Shown here: positions 40,623 through 53,340 of the stretch, piece by piece | How the letters are laid out: every line of letters starts with the position of its first letter | Position numbering within the stretch: position 1 is the stretch's first letter | From: Margaritifera margaritifera | Lineage: Eukaryota > Mollusca > Bivalvia > Unionida > Margaritiferidae | Assembly (NCBI GenBank): GCA_029931535.1 | Contig: JAQPZY010000698.1 | Coordinates: 62,001-126,000, forward strand | Direction of reading: 5' to 3' | DNA length: 64,000 nucleotides | Notes under the pieces: model-generated | What the model was told of the DNA's origin: nothing | The model's input: the letters and a program-made list of their open reading frames with translations, nothing else | Databases searched by the model: none | Translations under genes and position numbers: made by a program

Positions 40623-40867
40623 CTACCGGGGTAACTAACCTTGTTCTCAGCCTTACAAGTTTATAAGAAAATATATTGCCACAATAAATTTCATATCTAA
40701 ATAGTCCGCTGGGAATTGAGACATCTGTTGAACTGTATTTTCAATAGATGGTGAATGCAAACTGAATTATATACATCAGGATTCATGACGGAGTTGCTCC
40801 CCACTTGCAAACAGATTATGATGCGAGTGATCAAACTTTTGTAATAATACTTTATGGATATCATTGG

Positions 40868-40962
40868 AAACATTAAAAAAAATAAAAGTCTGGGACCAGG
40901 AGTTAAACTTGCAACTTCTGGCTGTGCATGCAGTAGTGCTACCAATTGCATTGTGACCACAG
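40868..40962 (-). other. tRNA-like fragment (degraded SINE or tRNA pseudogene)
   Basis: Read on the minus strand, AATTGGTAGCACTACTGC resembles a box A and TTGCAAGTTTAACTCCTGG a weak box B, followed by a T run. The acceptor stem does not pair, so it is not a functional tRNA. Confidence 0.25.
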
Positions 40963-40975
40963 TGATAAATAAGTC

Positions 40976-41145
40976 CAGTGGCATAGCGAGGGGGGGGGGG
41001 CGAAGGGGGCTGTGGCCCAGGACCGCACTTTCTAGGGGGCGGCAATTTGGTAAGAGTACCGTATATATCATAAATAATATGAATGGAGTGGTGCAGTAAT
41101 TTTGGTAGTTGGCCCTGGGTGGCACTTTGCCTTGCTACGCCACTG
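40976..41145. mobile_element. hAT-type MITE, 170 bp, perfect 8-bp target duplication
   Basis: The ends CAGTGGCATAGCGAGG and (reversed) CAGTGGCGTAGCAAGG form terminal inverted repeats of the CAGTGGCGTAGC type common in hAT elements. It is flanked by the exact 8-bp duplication AATAAGTC (40968-40975 and 41146-41153), as hAT transposition produces. A G run and GGCCC(T)GGG motif lie inside; no coding capacity. Confidence 0.88.
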
Positions 41146-41619
41146 AATAAGTCACTGATAAAGTCTAAATGATAATTCCTGAGTTACATGAAGTTTTGCT
41201 TGCAAGTGTTCATAGATTTTATGATAGTAATTAGAGATGGATTTGACGCAAAATGAAAGTACACATAATTCACTTCTGTATTATAAGATTCATTAACCAA
41301 TAAAGTATTGTTAACCACAGTAAATGACTACCCTACTGCATGAATTACCAACTCGAAAGTAATGTCAACCATGTGTATCACCCCACTTGTCTCGTACTGA
41401 TTTATCAGAAAGAAAAAAAAAATGCAGTTACAAACACTTCATTCTCTTCCCAGTGATTAAAGAGGTCATTACTACACTAAAAGTTCATGGAATTTGTCAC
41501 AAAATAAATCAATAAGGTTGTGGCAGTAGATAATTGTATAAACAACTGTTCCATGTTAGAAAATGGAACAACTTTTTTTATGCACTGACAACCATTTACT
41601 ACTCTGGTTTTTGAAAACA

Positions 41620-42235
41620 ATAGTGTATTCATCTATAGATCATTCATAAATGTGAATTCAGACAAGTTGTGTATCCATCAATAGATCATTCATAAATATC
41701 AATTCAGACAAGTTATGTATCCATTAATAGATCATTCATAAACGTCAATTCAGACAAGTTGTGTATCCATCGATAGATCATTCATAAAGATCAATTCAGA
41801 CAAGTTGTGTATTCATCGACAGATCATTCATAAACATCAGTTCAGACAAGTTGTGTATCCATCAATGGATCATTCATAAATTTCAATTCAGACAAGTTGT
41901 GTATCCATCAATAGATCATTCATAAACATCCATTCAGATAAGTTGTGTATTCATCAACAGATCATTCATAAACGTCAATTCAGACAAGTTGTGTATCCAT
42001 CAATATCCATGGATAGATCGTTCATAAACATCAATTCAGACAAATTGTGTATCCATTGATAGATCATTCATAAACATCCATTCAGACAAGTTGTGTATTC
42101 ATCGACAGATCATTCATAAACGTCAATTCAGACAAGTTGTGTATTTATCAATGGATCGTTCATAAACTTCAATTCAGACAAGTTGTGTATCTATCAACAG
42201 ATCATTCATAAACTTCAATTCAGACTAGTTGTTAA
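41620..42235. repeat. Minisatellite, 47 bp x ~13
   Basis: The unit is AGTTGTGTATCCATCAATAG plus ATCATTCATAAACATCAATTCAGACAA. Variants recur in blocks, and one unit has an internal ATCCATGGAT insertion near 42,005. Confidence 0.94.
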
Positions 42236-42239
42236 ATAG

Positions 42240-42890
42240 AATTTCTCCCGCACAAAATAAACTAAGTTTAATATTTTTGTTCAATCAAGGATGCTATAAG
42301 GGATACATAAAACTACATAAATGTTTTGTTCCAAGTCAGTGATTTGATGTGGCATAGGGATACATTGAGGCTGTCAGGCCAAAATGTATTCATAAGCTAT
42401 ATCAAATGAGTTCTTTCCCCCATCTCGTAACAAAACACGAATGGGGCGGTTTTGTTTTTATTACATATCCTCTCTTTTATGCTTTTGAAATATTTGTAGC
42501 TTTACTGTATCAATGAAATTTAAAACGGGGATTTATAAAAGTTAGATTCACTGTGTCAAAACATACTGCTGAGTGGATTTCAAAGAAGACACCTAAGTAG
42601 TTCCAATCTGGGTGTGTGATATGGAAATCTGGATTGAAGAGCTGTACAAGACTCCATATCATGCATGTAAGATTAAATGGGTAAATAATACAAATGAAAA
42701 GTAATTAGAATTAATGTAAGAGCAGTGGTGAAAAGCAGTAACAAAACAAACATTTGTACATAACAGTATATGGCAGTAGAGAAATTATTGTGCGAGTAAA
42801 TAATTACCGAAAATTTGATGACCATTTTCATCATGATTAGACACAAGTTCACAAAATGTAAAGTCAATAATTTTAAGCCATCCCAAGTAT
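42240..42890. other. Intergenic, nothing recognised
   Basis: AT-rich stretch between arrays; no gene, RNA or element end seen. Confidence 0.5.
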
Positions 42891-42894
42891 AAAG

Positions 42895-43140
42895 GTCTAA
42901 TCGGGCTTATGACATGCCAGACTTGTGATGTCATGTCAGGTTTGTGACATCAGGCTTGTGATGGCATGTCTGACTCGTGATGCCATGTCAGGTATGTGAC
43001 AGGCTTATGATGTCATGTCAGGCTTGTGACATATCAGACTTTATAATGTCATGTCAGGCTTGCAACATATCAAGCTTATGATGTCATGTAAACTTGTGAC
43101 AGGCTTATGATATCATGTCAACTTGTGACAAACCTATCAT
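42895..43140. repeat. Degenerate tandem repeat, ~25 bp x ~9
   Basis: Recurring TGATGTCATGTCAGGCTTGTGACA with internal losses. Confidence 0.85.
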
Positions 43141-43790
43141 CATGATCTCTGAATATAAATCTATGCAAAAATGAAAATATGTCAAGATAAGAGTGGAATA
43201 ATATAAAATATCTTTAAACTTTACAAATACAGTAAATACTTAGTAAGGTTTTTTGTATTAGAAAATTAGTATTACAATAGAAAATAAAAGTTGATTGCAT
43301 TAGAAACATGTAATATTTACATCTATAAATACCTTTTTGTTTGGGACTGCTCTAATAATCTCCACATTGTGATAGTAATAGCAATTAGTGTTTTGTTGTG
43401 GTTTTTGTTTTTCATTGGTGTGCATCCGACATACACCATTTTTGTTTGTTTGGACTAGGCCTGTTTTTAAGTGTTCTGCCTGGAGGGTTAGGTTAGGATT
43501 TTAAAGAAACTAAATATCAACAAATTAGTGAAATTCGTAACCGAGTTAATTTAAAAAACAAAGATTACTATTCCTATCCTCTCCTATAACCAGTATATCT
43601 TCCAATCTTCCTTTTTCGATTGTTGATACATCTAAATTGTGTGTGACTTAATCGTTTCTGTGCTATGTTATGGTATTATCATTGTCCCCACTTATGATAG
43701 AAAATGGAAAATATTAAGTTGGGCCTTTCCATTAATTTTTTCTTTCCATCCAGATGTCTATCCCACTTTCATTTCCACACAACAACTCTC
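43140..43790. other. Intergenic, nothing recognised
   Basis: No gene or repeat identified. A 76-codon + strand frame (43639-43869) runs into the following repeat and has no recognisable motif. Confidence 0.5.
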
Positions 43791-43799
43791 TGAAATATT

Positions 43800-44260
43800 A
43801 TTGCATGTCAACGAAATCCTTAACTGTGTTTATATTTCAACCAAATCCTTAACTGTGTTTATATTTTAACCAATTTCTTAACTGTTTATATTTCAACCAA
43901 TTCCTTAACTGTTTATATTTCAACCAAATCCTTACCTTAACTGTGTTTATATTTCAACCAATTCCTTAACTGTGTTAATATTTCAACCAATTCCTTAAAT
44001 GTGTTTATATTTCAACCAAATTTTTCATGCAGCTTGATACTGATGAGTTATTGGATGAGATTGGTCACTAGTGTTCTAAGTCCTCACTTGACGGAGTTAT
44101 AGCCCTTATTGTGGGACCAAATCACTTTCATTTCTTTACAATATCTCCTTTATTTATGATCGGATTTCAACCAGATTTGGCAGACAGCTTGATATTTATT
44201 GGCACCATGGCCAAATGATATTATCAGCAATCTTGTGAAATAAGCATTGTGTCTGCACTC
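43800..44260. repeat. Dispersed repeat with a nested 29-bp array
   Basis: At 43,800-44,020 TTTATATTTCAACCAATTCC plus TTAACTGTG repeats ~8 times. The array passes into a longer degenerate unit (TTCAACCAGATTTGGCAGACA, GAGTTATAGCCCTTATTGTG) that resembles 47,390-47,640. The array appears to have grown from the TTTCAACCAAAT segment of that unit. Confidence 0.8.
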
Positions 44261-44844
44261 ACACCCCTTAACTTTGATCATATTTTTATTTTTCAAGAGA
44301 ATAAGTTCACGCAAACTATGAAAAGTAGCAATCTAGAATAAATGCACAGATATAAGTTGCATTTTAAAATATAGAGTACATGCTTATTATTTTGGCTTGA
44401 AAATAGGCCACTATAAAAAAAAAATAAAAAAATAGGAAAAAGTCAGGAAAATCGACAAAGATATTATTTTCTTAAAAATGGTGCATTTTTACAAAGCCTT
44501 AATTAAAATTATAATTGACAGATTGATATAATATATACATTGATGACATTCATTCTTGTCTTGCTTGAATGGTACTAAATTTTACTGTCTATGATCTGTA
44601 TTTTCTAGAAAATATGGTCAATTTATTTTAAGCTAGGCAGTGAATTACTGGATTTTCCGAGTGAAATAATTGTGATATTTCACTGCAGTGAAAAAATATC
44701 GCCACTCATGAAAATAGTGAGTTTTTCACCCACTCGATGAAATATATCCGTTATTCGTTTCATGCAAATATAATCTGGTCAATTCAGTGTCAAAGCCGGT
44801 GAATCATTTTTATTTGGTTCAGGCATATAGAAGAGACTTTATCT

Positions 44845-47131
44845 GATACATCGAACTCTACTTATAATAAGTTGATCTGACAGGCACCGATACATCGAAC
44901 TCTACTTATAATAAGTAAATCTTACAGGCACTGACACATCGAACTCTACTTATAATAAGTTGATCTGACAGGCACTGATACATCGAACTCTACTTATGAT
45001 AAGTAGATCTGACAGGCACAGATACATCGAACTCTACTTATAATAAGTTGATCTGACAGCACAGATACATCGAACTCTGCTTAAAAAAAGTTGATCTGAC
45101 AGCACAGATACATCGAACTCTACTTATAATAAGTAGATCTGACAGGCACAGATACATCGAACTCTACTTATAATAAGTTGATCTGACAGCACAGATACAT
45201 CGAACTCTACTTATAATAAGTAAATCTTATAGGCACTGATACATCGAACTCTACTTATAATAAGTTGATCTGACAGGCACTGATACATTGAACTCTACTT
45301 ATAATAAGTAAATCTTATAGGCACTGATACATCGAACTCTACTTATAATAAGTAGATCTTACAGGTACTGATACATCGAACTCTACTTATAAAAAGTACA
45401 TCTTACAGGCACTGATACATCGCACTCTACTTATAATAAGTAGATCTGAGAGACACCGATACATCGAACTCTACTTATAATATGTAGATCTGACAGGCAC
45501 CGATACATCGAAATCTACTTATAATAAGTAGATCTGACAGGCATCGATGCATCGAACTCTACTTATAAAAGGTAAATCTTGCAGGCACTGATACATCTAA
45601 CTCTACTTATAAGTAGATCTGACAGGCACTGATACATCGAACTCTACTAATAATAAGTAGATCTGAGATACACCGATACATCGAACTTTACTTATAATAA
45701 GTAGATCTGACAGGCACTGATACATCGAACTCTACTTATAAAAAATAAATCTTACAGACACTGATACATCGAACTCTACTTATAATAAGTAGATCTAACA
45801 GGCACAGATACATCGAACTCTATTTATAATAAGTAGATCTGACAGGCACAGATACATCGAACTCTACTTTAAAAAAAAGTAAATCTTACAGGCATTGATA
45901 CATCGAACTCTGCTTATAATAAGTAGATCTGAGAGACACCGATACATCGAACTCTACTTATAATAAGTAGATCTGACAGGCACAGATACATCGAACTCTA
46001 CTTATAATAAGTAGATCTGAGAGACACCGATACATCGACCTCTACTTATAATATGTAGATCTGAGAGACACCGATTCATCGAACTCTACTCAAAATAAGT
46101 AAATCTTACAGGCAGTGATACATCGAACTCTACTTATAATAAGTAGATCTGACAGACACAGATACATCGAGCTCTACTTATAATAAGTAGATCTTATAGG
46201 CACTGATACATCAAACTCTACTTAAAATATGTAGATCTGACAGGCACAGATACATCGAACTCTACTTATAATAAGTAGATCTGACAGGCACCGATACATC
46301 GAGCTCTACTCATAATAAGTAGATCTTACAGGCACTGATACATCGAACTCTACTTATAATAAGTAGATCTTACAGGCACTGATGCATCGAACTCTACTTA
46401 AAATATGTAGATCTGACAGGCACAGATACATAGAAACTCTACTTCTAATAAGTAGATCTGACAGGCACAGATACATCGAGCACTACTCATAATAAGTAGA
46501 TCTTAGATACACTGATACATCGAACTCTACTTATAATAAGTAGATCTTACAGGCACTGATACATCGAACTCTACTTATAATAAGTAGATCTTACAGGCAG
46601 TGATACATCAAACTCTACTTATAATAAGTAGATCTGACAGGCACTGATACATCAAACTCTACTTATAATAAGTAGATCTTACAGGCACTGATACATCGAA
46701 CTCTACTTATAATAAGTTGATCTTACAGGCAGTGATACATCGAACTCTACTTATAATAAGTAGATCTGACAGGCACTGATACATCAAACTCTACTTATAA
46801 TAAGTAGATCTTACAGGCACTGATACATCGAACTCTACTTAAAATATGTAGATCTGATAGGCACTGATACATCGAACTCTACTTAAAATATGTAGATCTG
46901 ACAGGCACTGATACATCGAACTCTACTTATAATATGTAGATCTGACAGGCAGTGATACATCGAACTCTACATATAAAAAGTAGATCTGAGAGACACAGAT
47001 ATATCAAACTCAATTTATAATAAGTAAATCTGACAGGCACAGATACATCGAATTCTGCTTATAATAGGTAGATCTTACAGGCACCGATACATCCAACTCT
47101 ACGTATAATAAGTAAATCTGACAGGCACAGA
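44845..47131. repeat. Satellite-like array, 44 bp x ~52, with internal dyad
   Basis: The unit is ACATCGAACTCTACTTATAA plus TAAGTAGATCTGACAGGCACTGAT. It contains the perfect dyad CTACTTAT-A-ATAAGTAG overlapping AGATCT. TTGATC/TAGATC, CTGACAG/CTTACAG and CACAGAT/CACTGAT variants recur in blocks, indicating several rounds of multi-unit copying. It is the longest array in the window. Confidence 0.96.
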
Positions 47132-47743
47132 TAAAGGTTCATATTCTTGTCTTTGTTGAAATTCCAGGTCCGTTTACTTTTAATAACCTATCAGATAAAG
47201 CGTAGCATTTCTCGTTAGGGGCAGTTATCGTTAGAAACGTTATGTTCTGAATGACGTTTTTTTCACTCTCATAAATGTGAAAGTTGTATTTGGATTCGTG
47301 AATCGAAAGGTTAACATAACCTGACCTCATATTGGCCTCCTTTAAATCCCCGTTATGTCGGAGATCAAGATTTTAATGGTTAGAAGAGACTAATTCCTGC
47401 ATTGTGTGTCCCAGAAGCAATTGACGCCATTATTTTGTGGAGTTATCGCCATTAGTTTGTTGGACCCATCCATTTTCATTTCTGCACAATAACCTTCATA
47501 ATTATTGTTGGATTTTTAAAAAAATTTGTTCTTTATACTGATGAGACTTTGTCTGGGTTTGACTGTAAGCAATCTATGTCATCACTTAGCGGAATTATAG
47601 CCGCTGATTGTCAGATCCACTTAATTGCGTTTTTGTTTCCAAATTGAAATATGCCAATTTCTTGTATCAAGACGTGAAAGGCTGCAAAATTCAATGCATG
47701 TTCTTTTGGGTACAGTTTTCTGTGAACACTTTATTTCCCTACA

Positions 47744-47878
47744 AGCAATCAATGAAAATGCAGCTATTTGGAGTATTATTATGTAAAACTGTCCTCCAGT
47801 CTAGAAATCTACAGCAATCAATGAAAATGCAGCTATTTGGAGTATTATTATGTAAAACTGTCCTCCAGTCTAGAAATT
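47744..47878. repeat. Perfect tandem duplication, 69 bp x 2
   Basis: 47744-47812 is repeated at 47813-47878, identical over the first ~65 bases (AGCAATCAATGAAAATGCAG ...). The absence of substitutions indicates a recent event. Confidence 0.93.
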
Positions 47879-48473
47879 CATAGCAAGAGGCCATTGATTA
47901 AGCTCAAACATCCAATACATGACGTAGTCATAATGTTGTATCTCGACACTGACAGGCAACCAACGTTCCTGCGTTTTAAAACTTTATGTACACTACAGTC
48001 GTTGTGAACATGTAACCAAAGTGCACTCTTCTCAAACTCGAATTTCTGCTGATTTCGAAAGGTGTGTATTATAATAATAAAAATAAAATCTAATTAATAA
48101 AATCTAATTTGATCACCTTAATCAACATTTAAAAAAAAAAAAGGACAGTAAGAAATTGATCTCTTTTCGGATTATGGTTATAGACAATATTGGGACAAAA
48201 CCAAGCAAATGGATCGCGATCTCGATTGCGTAATATATTAGTTGTTTGAAGTAACTGTAATTTTTTCAACAATTTATTCATTTTAGCAAGCAGGACTCGC
48301 TTAAATGGAGTCATAAACTTAGAACTAATGCAAATTTGCATGCCACTGAAAACATATAATAAACCATATTTCAGGGACATTTCAGAAACTGCATATATAC
48401 GGTTTTATATATTGTACAAATATGTGAAATCTGTGCATGTGGAAATTTAATGAGGCCAACGTACCGTCAGTAC

Positions 48474-48680
48474 TCGCTTATAAGTCGGGTCCTTCTGCGA
48501 ACAACATAGACCCTGATCTGGTGTCGCATTAATGCGCCAGGAGAACGGGGTATATGTTGCTTGTTCTACTGATTGCTACCAACAAACAGCATAGACCCAG
48601 ATCTGCCGGCGGATCATGCGAAGGCAGATCTGAATCTATGTTGTTTGTAGTTGACCTTTCCTATGCGCGAATAATTGCGG
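48474..48680. mobile_element. Double-hairpin MITE, copy 2 (diverged)
   Basis: It begins CCGTCAGTACTCGCTTATAA after TA (48472-48473) and ends ATGCGCGAATAATTGCGG. It carries the same two palindromes (AACAACATAGACCCTGATCT ... and CATAGACCCAGATCTGCCGG ...). The first palindrome and the right end are more eroded than in the copies at 2814 and 63769. It lies just before duplicated segment A. Confidence 0.78.
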
Positions 48681-48945
48681 TGATACAAGTTCTGTTGTTC
48701 TACTTTTTAAATAAATTTTATTGTGTTTTATTTTTGGAAAAAAGCTTTGATTTCGAAATTATTGGGAAATAAATTCTCCTTACGATTCGTTATTTAAAAA
48801 TAATGTATTTATGATGTGATAGATTGTATTATGTGAAAAAAAGATATTTCTGTCTTTCTTTTGTGAATATGACATGTGTTTCTCATACATTGAAAAACCT
48901 ATTTTTTGTCAGTACAGAGTCAGTGGCTTGTTTGAATAACGCAAC

Positions 48946-48952
48946 TATAAAA
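48946..48952 (+). promoter_or_regulatory. TATAAAA box candidate, copy A
   Basis: TATAAAA is followed ~25-40 nt later by the conserved CACCCTGTGGTCGTCTGCGC and then AAAG|GTAACA, in the same layout as copy B (56990). A promoter with a short first exon is possible; nothing shows transcription. Confidence 0.25.
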
Positions 48953-48989
48953 ACTGATGAACGTCACCCTGTGGTCGTCTGCGCTCTGT

Positions 48990-49090
48990 AAAGGTAACAT
49001 GTCAATAGGTGGTGTCAAATTGAAAGGTAACATGTCAATAGGTGGTGTCAATTTGAAAGGTAACATGTCAATAGGTGGTGTCAAATTGAG
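48990..49090. repeat. Tandem repeat, ~33 bp x 3
   Basis: AAAGGTAACATGTCAATAGG plus TGGTGTCAAATTG occurs three times; copy B has a single equivalent at ~57,033-57,065. Confidence 0.9.
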
Positions 49091-49529
49091 CTTTCCTTTT
49101 TTTTTTTGGGGGGGGGGGTCATAAATGGCTGCCTATAGCTATATCAAATGGTAGAGGTAGTTAATGAACGAGTTCTTTATCCTTGTTAGATGGAAACTAT
49201 TTTATAAAATTACATAAGAATTTTTCTGTAAAATATTTTAGGTGAATATTCTGGAGTCATTGGGTGTAAACATCGCGCAGCTTTAGGAAAAACTGTAACC
49301 TGCAGAATGAATTTAGGTCCAAGTTATTAATTATTTTGGAATTCAAGCTACTCATTCTCACTTATCATTTATTCTATTCAGCATCATTCTCATTTTCATG
49401 CTCGATTTTAATAAGAAATTAGCGAATCTTTGAACTTATTGAAAAGTGAATGAAATTAATAATTGATCTCAAAATAGTGTATCCTCCTTGTAAGCAGAAA
49501 CTGTTCAGAATTCTAAACAGCTCACTAAA

Positions 49530-49940
49530 CTCCTGAATAGCAACCTTTTAAAAAAATTTCAATGCTGAAGAGCAACCTTTTAAATATTTCCACTGCTGAA
49601 TAGCAACCTTTTAAATATTTCCACTGCTGAATAGCAACCTTTTAAATATTTCCAATGCTGAATAGCAACCTTTTAAATATTTCCACTGCTGAATAGCAAC
49701 CTTTTAAATATTTCCACTGCTGAATAGCAACCTTTTAAATATTTCCACTACTGAATAGCAACCTTTTAAATATTTCCACTGCTGAATAGCAACCTTTTAA
49801 ATATTTCCACTACTGAATAGCAACCTTTTAAATATTTCCACTGCTGAATAGCAACCTTTTAAATATTTCCACTGCTGAATAGCAACCTTTTAAATATTTC
49901 CACTACTGAATAGCAGCCTTTTAAATATTCCCACTGCTGA
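49530..49940. repeat. Minisatellite, 31 bp x 13
   Basis: The unit is CTGAATAGCAACCTTTTAAA plus TATTTCCACTG. It passes directly into the 29-bp array, sharing CTGAATAGCAA. Confidence 0.95.
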
Positions 49941-50265
49941 ATAGCAATTCCTACAGTCTGCACTGCTGAACAGCAATTCCTACAGTCTGCACTGCTGAAT
50001 AGCAATTCCTACAGTCTGCATTGCTGAATAGCAATTCCTACAGTCTGCACTGCTGAATAGCAATTCCTACAGTCTGCACTGCTGAATAGCAATTCCTACA
50101 GTCTGCACTGCTGAATAGCAATTCCTACAGTCTGCATTGCTGAATAGCAATTCATACAGTATGCACTGCTGTATAGCAATTCATACAGTCTGCACTGCTG
50201 AATAGCAATTCGTACAGTCTACACTGCTGAATAGCAATTCATACAGTCTGCACTGTTGAAGAGCA
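49940..50265. repeat. Minisatellite, 29 bp x ~11
   Basis: The unit is CTGAATAGCAATTCCTACAG plus TCTGCACTG, contiguous with the preceding 31-bp array. The first 11 bases of both units are the same and the remainder differs. Confidence 0.95.
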
Positions 50266-50649
50266 GTTTTAATTTCATTTTACTCAGGCTAGCAACTAAT
50301 TTGATATTATCGTATATTCAAGGAATATATTTATTGCCACAAACTATAAGCAATAATGAAAGTAAATGTTTGAATTTTTATTTGGGTAACTTTGATTACT
50401 GTGAGTGAACTATACACTTGAAAAATTTTAAGAGTCATGCTTGGACTTTAATGCAGCGTTTGATTTTTCAAATATTTTTTCATACCGTCACTTGAATAGT
50501 TCGAGACTAATTCAAATTTGCCAAGCTATGTTGTAAATATCACATTATATTTTTGAGATTCATTGCATAGTGAACACACAATTGCGAAAAAAACGGTAGG
50601 TTTTTACAAAAATGCTGCATAGTATTTGTTAAGTTTACGCTAGTATAAT

Positions 50650-51255
50650 TGCTGCATAGCATATAGCGCTTTAGAATAGACTTAATTGATGCATAGCATA
50701 TAGCGCTTTAGAATAGACTTAATTGCTGCATAGCATATAGCGCTTTAGAATAGACTGAGTTACTGCATAGCATATAGCGCTTTAGAATAGACTGAGTTAC
50801 TGCATAGCATATAGCGCTTTAGAATAGACTGAGTTACTGCATAGCATATAGCGCTTTAGAATAGACTGAGTTACTGCATAGCATATAGCGCTTTAGAATA
50901 GACTGAGTTACTGCATAGCATATAGCGCTTTAGAATAGACTGAGTTACTGCATAGCATATAGCGCTTTAGAATAGACTGAGTTACTGCATAGCATATAGC
51001 GCTTTAGAATAGACTGAGTTACTGCATAGCATATAGCGCTTTAGAATAGACTTAATTGCTGCATAGCATATAGCTCTTTAGAATAGACTGAATTGCTGCA
51101 TATCATATAGCTCTTTAGAATAGACTGAATTGCTGCATAGCATACAGCTCTTTATAATAGACTGAATTGCTGCATAGCATATAGCTCTTTAGAATAGACT
51201 GAGTTACTGCATAGCATATAGCGTTTTAGAATAGACTGAGTTACTGCATAGCATC
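50650..51255. repeat. Minisatellite, 37 bp x 16
   Basis: The unit is CTGCATAGCATATAGCGCTT plus TAGAATAGACTGAGTTA. Central copies are identical; left copies end TTAATTG and right ones have AGCTC for AGCGC. Copy B keeps about one equivalent (61,435-61,490). Confidence 0.96.
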
Positions 51256-51504
51256 GATTATTTACGTTAGACGAAATGCTAAATAACATGTATCATTTAA
51301 GGTTAGGCTAAGTCGCTTCATAGCGACTGTCCCGTCAAACAATTTACCTTTAGCTTCAAGATGATTCGCTGCCAAGTGAAAGATTTCTTGTAAAGATGAA
51401 TTATTACAATAAGAAAATAATTGCTGCATAGTGAGGCTCTTTGAATCGCCCATGAAGTCAACTTTTCCGTACATGTTTCAGGTCAGTGATTTTATTTAAT
51501 TTAC

Positions 51505-51745
51505 AGTAGTAATTCGCTGTCAAGTGAATGTTTTCTATTTTATTATATAAAGAACTTTTCAGACATGTAATCTGTGAAATTTATAGTAATTCGCTGTCAA
51601 GTGAATGCTTTCCATTTGATTATATAGAGAACTTTTCGTGCATGTAATCTGTGAAATTTATAGTAATTCTCTGTCAAGTGAATGCTTTCCATTTGATTAT
51701 ATAGAGAACTTTTCGTGCATGTAATCTGTGAAATTTATAGCTTCT
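51505..51745. repeat. Tandem repeat, ~77 bp x 3
   Basis: The unit includes GTAATTCGCTGTCAAGTGAA, CATTTGATTATATAGAGAAC and CATGTAATCTGTGAAATTTA. Copy B (61,735-61,815) has one diverged unit. Confidence 0.88.
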
Positions 51746-52115
51746 AAGTGAATCTGAAATTTCCGTAACGAGAAAGAGCTACAAGAATAGCCAGGTTCAT
51801 GACCAACGACAGCTGCATAAATATTTTTCTCGTCATTTTATGAAGTGTAATGATGAAAATGTTTTCTTGTTTGTTTTCTTTTTATACTATTTTTGTGGTC
51901 AGGGCAGAGGTTCTTACGAGTTGGAAGATACTATCTGATGTTAAATTTATAAATTGCATACACTGCAAAGTGTAGTTTGAAAAACTTTCATTTGGATTTC
52001 ACCAAATTGCTGCATATCAATCTTGTAATAGATATAATCCCTGTGGCAAATAACTGCATAGTTATATATAGCTTGAAATCAGGAATAACTGCAGAGTGAG
52101 TCAATTTTTCGTGAA

Positions 52116-53340
52116 TAAATGCCGTCTTCTCTAAGTACTCAATTGGTAAAGTTAGATGTAATAATAAATGCCGTCTTCTCTAAGTACTCAATTGGTAAAG
52201 TTAGATGTAATAATAAATGCCGTCTTCTCTAAGTACTCAGTTGGTAAAGTTAGATGTAATAATAAATGCCGTCTTCTCTAAGTACTCAATTGGTAAAGTT
52301 AGATGTAATAATAAATGCCGTCTTCTCTACGTACTTAGTTGGTAAAGTTAGATGTAATAATAAATGCCGTCTTCTCTACGTACTCAGTTGGTAAAGTTAG
52401 ATGTAATAATAAATGCCGTCTTCTCTACGTACTCAGTTGGTAAAGTTAGATGTAATAATAAATGCCGTCTTCTCTAAGTACTCAGTTGGTGAAGTTAGAT
52501 GTAATAATAAATGCCGTCTTCTCTAAGTACTCAATTGGTAAAGTTAGATGTAATAATAAATGCCGTCTTCTCTAAGTACTCAGTTGGTAAAGTTAGATGT
52601 AATAATAAATGCCGTCTTCTCTAAGTACTCAGTTGGTGAAGTTAGATGTAATAATAAATGCCGTCTTCTCTAAGTACTCAATTGGTGAATTTAGATGTAA
52701 TAATAAATGCCGTCTTCTCTAAGTACTCAGTTGGTAAAGTTAGATGTAATAATAAATGCCGTCTTCTCTAAGTACTCAATTGGTGAAGTTAGATGTAATA
52801 ATAAATGCCGTCTTCTCTAAGTACTCAATTGGTGAAGTTAGATGTAATAATAAATGCCGTCTTCTCTAAGTACTCAGTTGGTGAAGTTAGATGTAATAAT
52901 AAATGCCGTCTTCTCTAAGCACTCAATTGGTGAAGTTAGATGTAATAATAAATGCCGTCTTCTCTAAGTACTCAGTTGGTGAAGTTAGATGTAATAATAA
53001 ATGCCGTCTTCTCTAAGTACTCAATTGGTGAAGTTAGATGTAATAATAAATGCCGTCTTCTCTAAGTACTCAATTGGTGAAGTTAGATGTAATAATAAAT
53101 GCCGTCTTCTCTAAGTACTCAATTGGTAAAGTTAGATGTAATAATAAATGCCGTCTTCTCTAAGTACTCAATTGGTAAAGTTAGATGTAATAATAAATGC
53201 CGTCTTCTCTAAGTACTCAATTGGTGAAGTTAGATGTAATAATAAATGCCGCCTTCTCTAAGTACTCAATTGGTGAAGTTAGATGTAATAAAAAATGCCG
53301 TCTTCTCTAAGTACTCAATTGGTGAAGTTAGATGTAATAA
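52116..53340. repeat. Minisatellite, 49 bp x 25
   Basis: The unit is AAATGCCGTCTTCTCTAAGT plus ACTCAATTGGTAAAGTTAGATGTAATAAT. Only a few alternating variants occur (CAATTGG/CAGTTGG, GTAAAG/GTGAAG, AAGTAC/ACGTAC), so homogenisation is recent. It is absent from copy B, where the flanks are adjoined near 62,510. Confidence 0.97.

Noticed and set aside
40260..40634. 124-codon plus-strand and 92-codon minus-strand frames
   Set aside because: Generated by the 36-bp array; several frames are open at once, typical of a repeat artefact.
44845..47131. Possible CRISPR-like array (regular palindromic repeats)
   Set aside because: Units are contiguous with no unique spacers, and the DNA is clearly eukaryotic; this is a satellite.
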